DNA from: a virus
Virus record (IMG/VR): IMGVR_UViG_3300007540_000098
Location: 1 to 24,743 of that record
Length of the DNA stretch: 24,743 nt
Strand: one strand, 5' to 3'
Shown here: positions 20,983-24,743 of the stretch, piece by piece
Layout: each line of letters opens with the position of its first letter
How positions within the stretch are numbered: position 1 is the stretch's first letter
Position numbers and translations under genes: made by a program
Notes under the pieces: generated by a model
Database searches by the model: none
What the model was told of the DNA's origin: nothing
Seen by the model: the letters and a program-made list of their open reading frames with translations, nothing else

Positions 20983-21301
20983 AGATTGGCGAATTAGTCT
21001 ACATGAAAATCTACAGGGTATTTCATGTATTTATATGATAGAAATAGAGAATAAATTTTATATAGGTCTAACAACAGACATATATAAAAGAATGAAAAAT
21101 CATATTGGTGATGTAAATAAGAGACAACACTACCCGTTATATAAAGCAATTAAGAATAATGGTTTATCAGACTGCAAGGTGTATATTTTACATACTTGTG
21201 ATGATTTTGAAGAGCTTAGAAAATTAGAAATAGAAGAAATTGAAAATAGAAATACCTTATATCCATATGGTTTAAATGCAAATCGTGGTGGAGCATGTTA
21301 G
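20960..21301 (+). CDS. GIY-YIG family nuclease
   Basis: A 113-residue GIY-YIG nuclease domain protein. CIYMIEIENKFYIGLTTDIYKRMKNH (about 23-48) carries the GIY strand in the form CIYMI, the YIG strand FYIG, and the conserved Arg of YKRMKNH. HYPLYKAIKNNG follows as in the family, and ELRKLEIEEIENRN brings the catalytic Glu. It ends YGLNANRGGAC without a DNA-binding module such as NUMOD. Free-standing homing endonucleases of this type are frequent in T4-like phages. It starts inside the methyltransferase gene, 23 bases before its stop. Confidence 0.78.
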   Translation: MLTIQQFKDWRISLHENLQGISCIYMIEIENKFYIGLTTDIYKRMKNHIGDVNKRQHYPLYKAIKNNGLSDCKVYILHTCDDFEELRKLEIEEIENRNTLYPYGLNANRGGAC

Positions 21302-21308
21302 AAAATAC

Positions 21309-21316
21309 TATAAATA
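21309..21316 (+). promoter_or_regulatory. T4-type late promoter
   Basis: Exact TATAAATA in the gap after the GIY-YIG gene, 33 bases before the ATG at 21349, the same spacing as before uvsY. Confidence 0.5.
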
Positions 21317-21348
21317 TATAGTAACATATAGATAATGAAAGGTGATTA

Positions 21349-21819
21349 ATGACAGATTTTGATATAGCAAGTGCTATTAATAAACGTTTAGAGCGAATGG
21401 ATTCTGAAGAATTTAAGAAATATGGTGATAAAACGATTCCTAAATCCCCACTCACTACAAACCCGAAATTGAATATTGCAAGTAAAAAAAGAGGATTTGC
21501 AAATGTTCCACCATCTGCATATATTTACTTAGCGCAAGCTATGGACAACGGTTCTGACAAATATGGTCAAATGAATTGGCGCAAATCAAATGTAATTTCA
21601 TCAATTTATATAAATGCTGCAATGCGCCATTTACTTTCATGGGCTGATGGTGAAGAATTAGCAGAAGATTCAAAGGTACATCATTTAGCACATGCTATGG
21701 CATGTTGTGCAATTGTACTAGATGCAAAACGTTTGGGTGTCTTGGAAGATGATAGAAGTGAGCCGGGTGATTTTGCTCAATTTTTAGAGGAGGAATATGA
21801 TGCGTTACAAGACGGGTGA
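21349..21819 (+). CDS. dATP/dGTP diphosphohydrolase-family protein (DUF5664)
   Basis: A 156-residue protein matching the DUF5664 family, annotated as dGTP/dATP diphosphohydrolase N-terminal type. The key stretches are KYGQMNWR (71-78), SIYINAAMRHLLSWADGEEL (85-104) and DSKVHHLAHAMACCAIVLD (107-125). The His and acidic residues in the last two form a helical metal site. Phage members hydrolyse dNTPs and in some phages remove a nucleotide to allow base replacement in DNA. It stands close to methyltransferase and Mom-like genes, which fits nucleotide or DNA modification. GAAAGGTG lies 6 bases before the ATG. Confidence 0.75.
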   Translation: MTDFDIASAINKRLERMDSEEFKKYGDKTIPKSPLTTNPKLNIASKKRGFANVPPSAYIYLAQAMDNGSDKYGQMNWRKSNVISSIYINAAMRHLLSWADGEELAEDSKVHHLAHAMACCAIVLDAKRLGVLEDDRSEPGDFAQFLEEEYDALQDG

Positions 21820-22261
21820 TTTAACTGAAGCAACAGAAAAATATATTGCACATGGTTGTAATTCACATGGTGTTATGGGTTCTGGTGTAGCATTAGCAAT
21901 CAAAAATAAATTCCCAGAAGCATTTAAATCATATAAAAAATTTATCAAAGAATGTGATAGATTAGGTAAAAACCCACTTGGTTTGTGTCAATCTGCTCTT
22001 ATAGATGATGGCAAATCATGGGAAAATTCAAAGGTAATTTTGAATTTAATAACACAATACGGTTATGGAACTGATGGAACTAGGTATGCAAGTTATGACG
22101 CTATAGATGATGCTTTACGCGATACTGGTCTAAGAAATGAAGAAATTGCTATATCCCTTATTGGGTGTGGTTTAGGTGGTGCACGTTGGAGTGTGGTTGA
22201 AATGATCATTAAGGAATATGAACAAGATTCAGGTAATAGATTTACCGTATATCAACAGTAA
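21797..22261 (+). CDS. Macro-domain ADP-ribose-binding protein
   Basis: A 154-residue macro domain. IAHGCNSHGVMGSGVALAIKNKFP (about 17-40) is the ADP-ribose-binding loop, and ISLIGCGLGGARWSVVEMII (about 120-139) is the second glycine-rich loop. Members remove or bind ADP-ribose on proteins, nucleic acids or small molecules (for example ADP-ribose-1''-phosphate). In a phage it could undo host ADP-ribosylation defence or process products of tRNA repair. The start uses a strong AGGAGG; a second ATG follows one codon later. It overlaps the DUF5664 gene by 23 bases. Confidence 0.82.
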   Translation: MMRYKTGDLTEATEKYIAHGCNSHGVMGSGVALAIKNKFPEAFKSYKKFIKECDRLGKNPLGLCQSALIDDGKSWENSKVILNLITQYGYGTDGTRYASYDAIDDALRDTGLRNEEIAISLIGCGLGGARWSVVEMIIKEYEQDSGNRFTVYQQ

Positions 22262-22270
22262 AGGAATAAA

Positions 22271-23107
22271 ATGGAATTTAAGATAGATTTAGACGGACTT
22301 AAAAAAAGTGGATTATTTGTTGCAGTGCCAATGTTTGGTGGAATGTGTAATGGATCAACAGCACGTGCGCTTATGGACCTAACTGGAATTTGTGCTCAAA
22401 ATGGTATCAAACTACAGACGTATTTCCTCTTTAATGAGAGTTTGATTCAAAGAGCTAGAAATTATTGTGTTGATGAGTTTTTGCGTTCTGAGTGTGATAC
22501 TTTCATGTTTATTGATGCTGATATTGGATTTAATGCCAAGGACATTTTAGCAATGTGGCATTTACAGTTGACGGAAAAATATGATATATTAACTGCACCA
22601 TACCCAAAGAAGTGTATTGCATGGGAGAAGATCAAAACTGCAGTTGATAAGGGGTTTGCTGATAAAGACCCAAATGAATTGGAAAACTTTGTTGGTGATT
22701 ATGTCTTTTCGGTTGTAAAACCCGGTAACATTGATTTGAGTAAACCAGTTGAAGTGTTAGAGGCTGGAACAGGGTTTATGATGGTTCGTAGAGAATCATT
22801 CAATAAATTCAAAGAAGTATTTCCAGAATACTCATATAAACCCGATCATCCACGTACAAAGAATTTCGATGGAAGTACTGAAATCCATACATTCTTTCAC
22901 TGTGAAATTGATCCAAAATCCAAAAGATATTTATCTGAAGATTATTGGTTCTGTCAAAAATCTAGGGAGGCAGGGTTGAAAACTTGGTTATGTCCTTGGA
23001 TTCAGTTACAACATACGGGTAGTTATATTTTCAAGGGTAGCCTACCACATATCGCTGCTATTGGTGAATCCATTAATATTGATAGGGATAAGGTTCCAAA
23101 AAAATAA
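22271..23107 (+). CDS. Glycosyltransferase-like protein (GT-A type)
   Basis: A 278-residue protein in the style of phage GT-A glycosyltransferases. VAVPMFGGMCNGSTARALM (about 17-35) opens the nucleotide-sugar domain, FIDADIGF (80-87) holds the D-x-D metal site, and AGTGFMMVRRESF follows near 165-180. SEDYWFCQKSREAGLKTWLCPW near 230-250 is the usual acceptor-side motif of this group. It is common in T4-like phages of marine bacteria; it could decorate phage DNA, capsid or host polysaccharide. It is preceded by AAAGGAAT. It is the last gene before the Mom-like cassette. Confidence 0.7.
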   Translation: MEFKIDLDGLKKSGLFVAVPMFGGMCNGSTARALMDLTGICAQNGIKLQTYFLFNESLIQRARNYCVDEFLRSECDTFMFIDADIGFNAKDILAMWHLQLTEKYDILTAPYPKKCIAWEKIKTAVDKGFADKDPNELENFVGDYVFSVVKPGNIDLSKPVEVLEAGTGFMMVRRESFNKFKEVFPEYSYKPDHPRTKNFDGSTEIHTFFHCEIDPKSKRYLSEDYWFCQKSREAGLKTWLCPWIQLQHTGSYIFKGSLPHIAAIGESINIDRDKVPKK

Positions 23108-23120
23108 TACTTGTGTATTT

Positions 23121-23160
23121 TTATATATACTATGATATAATGAATACCTAAAGGAGAAGT
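23121..23160 (+). repeat. 40-base direct repeat, left copy (promoter + RBS)
   Basis: Identical to 23747-23786. It holds the extended -10 TGATATAAT (TATAAT at 23136-23141) and AAGGAGAAGT. The repeat stops right after the ribosome-binding site, and the ATG of the Mom-like gene lies about 10 bases beyond GGAG, longer than usual. Confidence 0.95.
23136..23141 (+). promoter_or_regulatory. Extended -10 promoter of the Mom-like gene
   Basis: TATAAT with TGA directly upstream, giving TGNTATAAT. No good -35 is seen. A second identical copy precedes gp45 at 23762-23767. Confidence 0.65.
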
Positions 23161-23166
23161 GAAGCT

Positions 23167-23733
23167 ATGATTAAATCTATAAAATTCAAAGCTTCTGATT
23201 ATGAAGTTCGTTCGATAAAACATTCTATTGGAAAATCTTTCATAATTGAACACCATTATGCTAAAGGATGTTCAAATACGCAGGTTTATGGTCATGGTCT
23301 TTTCAAAAAGGGTGAAGAAGAATTGTTAGGTGTTGCTATGTGGTTGCCACCAACAAGGGTTGCTTGTGAAAGTGTGAATCGCGAAGATTGGAAAAAAGTT
23401 CTTTCACTCACTAGACTGGCAATTCATCCGACTGTACCAACTAATGGAGCATCATTCCTAATAGCATCTTCGATTAAATTAATAAAAAAGGACGGAAGAT
23501 TCAAAACTTTAGTTACTTATGCTGATGAAAGTCAAAATCATAAGGGTATGATTTATAAAGCAACGAATTGGGTTTATGTTGGTAGGACCGGACCTTATGT
23601 TAAATGGGTTAATGGTGAAGGTAAACAAACTTCTGCAAAAGCTACTAAAAATAGAACCGTTGCTGAAATGATATCTCTAGGAATGAAACGTGTTGGATCA
23701 TATCACAAACATAAATTTGTGATGCATCTATAA
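23167..23733 (+). CDS. Mom-like DNA-modification protein (GNAT fold)
   Basis: A 188-residue protein resembling phage Mu Mom and its relatives, GNAT-fold enzymes that make N6-methylcarbamoyl-adenine in DNA. Seen in order: EHHYAKGCSNTQVYGHGLF (28-46), VLSLTRLAIHP (78-88), NGASFLIASSIKLIKKDG (93-110), LVTYADESQNHKGMIYKATN (115-134) and WVYVGRTGP (135-143). The Y-A-D, H-x-G-x-x-Y-x-A-x-N-W and R-L-A patterns are the family marks. It is shorter than Mu Mom (231). It may protect phage DNA from restriction. It is bracketed by the 40-base direct repeats, as a cassette between the glycosyltransferase and gp45. No Com-type regulator is seen beside it. Confidence 0.75.
   Translation: MIKSIKFKASDYEVRSIKHSIGKSFIIEHHYAKGCSNTQVYGHGLFKKGEEELLGVAMWLPPTRVACESVNREDWKKVLSLTRLAIHPTVPTNGASFLIASSIKLIKKDGRFKTLVTYADESQNHKGMIYKATNWVYVGRTGPYVKWVNGEGKQTSAKATKNRTVAEMISLGMKRVGSYHKHKFVMHL
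23702..23723 (+). other. Hairpin at the end of the Mom-like gene
   Basis: ATCACAAA (23702-23709) pairs with TTTGTGAT (23716-23723) around a 6-base loop within the last codons of the Mom-like gene, just before the right repeat. No T-run follows, so termination is uncertain. Confidence 0.5.
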
Positions 23734-23746
23734 AACAATGTATACT

Positions 23747-23786
23747 TTATATATACTATGATATAATGAATACCTAAAGGAGAAGT
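23747..23786 (+). repeat. 40-base direct repeat, right copy (promoter + RBS)
   Basis: Exact copy of 23121-23160, offset 626 bases. Here the AAGGAG is 5 bases before the gp45 ATG, an ideal spacing, so this copy looks like the native one. TATAAT is at 23762-23767 with TGA before it. Confidence 0.95.
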
Positions 23787-23787
23787 T

Positions 23788-24462
23788 ATGAAACTAAGTG
23801 ATAATACTATAGCGATACTTTCTTCATTTTCAACCATCAATAACTCTATTTTTATTGAAGCTGGAAATGTTGTTAAAGTGAAACCAGCGTTATCATCTTC
23901 ACCGACTGCAAAGGCAGTTCTTGAAGATGATTTTCCAGTAGATTTTGGAATCTATGAAGTTAAGAAGTTACTCACATTACTTAAGTTGTTTAAACAACCA
24001 GAGTTGGAATTTGAGGGTAATGTATTACGTATTTCAGATAGCAGGATGAAGGCTGTTTTTAGGTCAACACCAAAAGAGCATATTTCACATCCAAGCTACG
24101 AAAAAGATTATAAGCTTCCAAGTGTTGATGTGTCATTTAAATTAGAAGAAAATGATTTGTCAACTGTGTCAAAATCTGCAGCTATTCTTGGAATGCCTAA
24201 TATTTCATTTATAGGAGATGGGAGTAATATATTCCTATCTACATACAATTCAAATTTACCCAAAAATCAGAAGGATAATGATAACCTCAAAATTAATGTT
24301 GGTGAGACAGACCGAACATTTAATATGATTTTCAATCTTGATGATTTGATGTTTATTAAAAATAATTATGATGTTGAATTATGTTTTAAAGGCATTACGA
24401 AATTTAATGCGGATGAAATCACATATTGGGTGTCGCCAAACGGGAAGAGTACATATGACTGA
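23788..24462 (+). CDS. 45: gp45 sliding clamp
   Basis: A 224-residue homologue of T4 gp45 (228 residues), the trimeric ring that tethers DNA polymerase and activates late transcription. It opens MKLSDNTIAILSSFSTINNS like T4's MKLSKDTTALLKNFATINSG, carries DFGIYEVKKLLTLLKL (T4 DFDVAIYDLNGFLGIL) and ends with a strand-rich domain closing WVSPNGKSTYD. AAGGAG 5 bases before the ATG lies in the right copy of the 40-base repeat. Its stop overlaps the gp44 start by eight bases. Confidence 0.93.
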   Translation: MKLSDNTIAILSSFSTINNSIFIEAGNVVKVKPALSSSPTAKAVLEDDFPVDFGIYEVKKLLTLLKLFKQPELEFEGNVLRISDSRMKAVFRSTPKEHISHPSYEKDYKLPSVDVSFKLEENDLSTVSKSAAILGMPNISFIGDGSNIFLSTYNSNLPKNQKDNDNLKINVGETDRTFNMIFNLDDLMFIKNNYDVELCFKGITKFNADEITYWVSPNGKSTYD

Positions 24463-24743
24463 TCATGTAATTTGGGTAGAAAAATATAGACCAACAAAGG
24501 TAGAAGATTGTATTTTACCATTCAAAATCAAAAAGATTTTCATGGAGTATGTTAATATTGGATATATTTCAGATAATTTAATTTTAGCTGGTCCATCGGG
24601 ATTGGGTAAAACCACTGTTGCACTTGCATTGATGAATGAGCTTGATTGTGAATACATGTTGCTTAATGCATCTTTAAAGGGTAATATTGATACACTTCGA
24701 TATGAGGTTCAGAGTTTTGCATCAAAATCATCTTTGGATGGTA
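24455..24743 (+). CDS. 44: gp44 clamp-loader ATPase, N-terminal part
   Basis: The first 96 residues of the gp44 clamp loader; the gene continues beyond the window. It begins MTDHVIWVEKYRPTKVEDCI, with the W-V-E-K-Y-R-P motif of clamp loaders and T4's YRPSTIDECILP at the same place, and has Walker A GPSGLGKTT at 46-54. VQSFASKSSLDG corresponds to T4's TNFASAASFDG. gp44 with gp62 opens the gp45 clamp using ATP. The start ATG 24455 overlaps the gp45 stop, a T4-like coupled arrangement. Confidence 0.92.
   Translation, partial: MTDHVIWVEKYRPTKVEDCILPFKIKKIFMEYVNIGYISDNLILAGPSGLGKTTVALALMNELDCEYMLLNASLKGNIDTLRYEVQSFASKSSLDG

Overview
This is a stretch of an AT-rich (roughly two-thirds A+T by eye) T4-superfamily myovirus genome. 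The T4 core is unmistakable: gp32, gp59 and gp33 on the minus strand, then UvsY, UvsW, gp55, gp47, gp46, gp45 and the start of gp44 on the plus strand. A GapR/DUF2312-family gene, a family centred on Alphaproteobacteria, together with a phage peptide deformylase, ThyX and MazG-like enzymes, points to a T4-like phage of an alphaproteobacterium, possibly aquatic. The host is an inference.

Layout. Positions 1-4406 hold a tightly packed minus-strand block of small accessory genes: a WYL_2-like protein, a glutaredoxin, a GIY-YIG protein, an HTH-metallophosphoesterase, a HAD phosphatase and two tiny ORFs. An isolated plus-strand gene (4501-4845) follows a T4-type late promoter and runs into a convergent amidase-SH3 endolysin. 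Positions 4842-8371 (minus) carry the endolysin, a GapR-like protein, a polynucleotide-kinase-like P-loop protein, tRNA-Arg(UCU) and an RNA ligase 1 homologue. Positions 8443-11305 (minus) carry ThyX, gp32 (with a clear terminator), gp59 and gp33. From 11349 all genes are on the plus strand: a tail-tube-like virion protein, UvsY and UvsW.

A gene-free island of about 750 bases (14212-14958) follows UvsW and its small downstream gene. It contains a perfect 72-base direct repeat and four copies of a hairpin element. Each hairpin has a 7-8 bp stem of variable sequence around a conserved 13-base core, GGAACGYAGTGGA. The island also has a minus-strand promoter with consensus -35 and -10 hexamers whose -35 sits inside a palindrome, and a long-range inverted repeat that competes with that palindrome. 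It looks like a regulated non-coding RNA locus and is the most unusual part of the window.

After the island come gp55 (late sigma), gp47/gp46 (recombination nuclease), peptide deformylase, MazG, an adenine-methyltransferase-like gene overlapped by a GIY-YIG gene, a dATP/dGTP diphosphohydrolase-family gene, a macro-domain protein, a glycosyltransferase, a Mom-like DNA-modification protein, gp45 (clamp) and gp44 (clamp loader, cut by the window end). The Mom-like gene is bracketed by two identical 40-base promoter/ribosome-binding-site segments, which suggests a cassette inserted into the gp45 leader.

Together the genes cover replication, recombination and late transcription (32, 59, 33, 55, 45, 44, 46, 47, UvsY, UvsW), nucleotide supply (ThyX, MazG, DUF5664, glutaredoxin), tRNA repair and counter-defence (kinase, ligase, tRNA), DNA modification (methyltransferase, Mom-like) and lysis (amidase).
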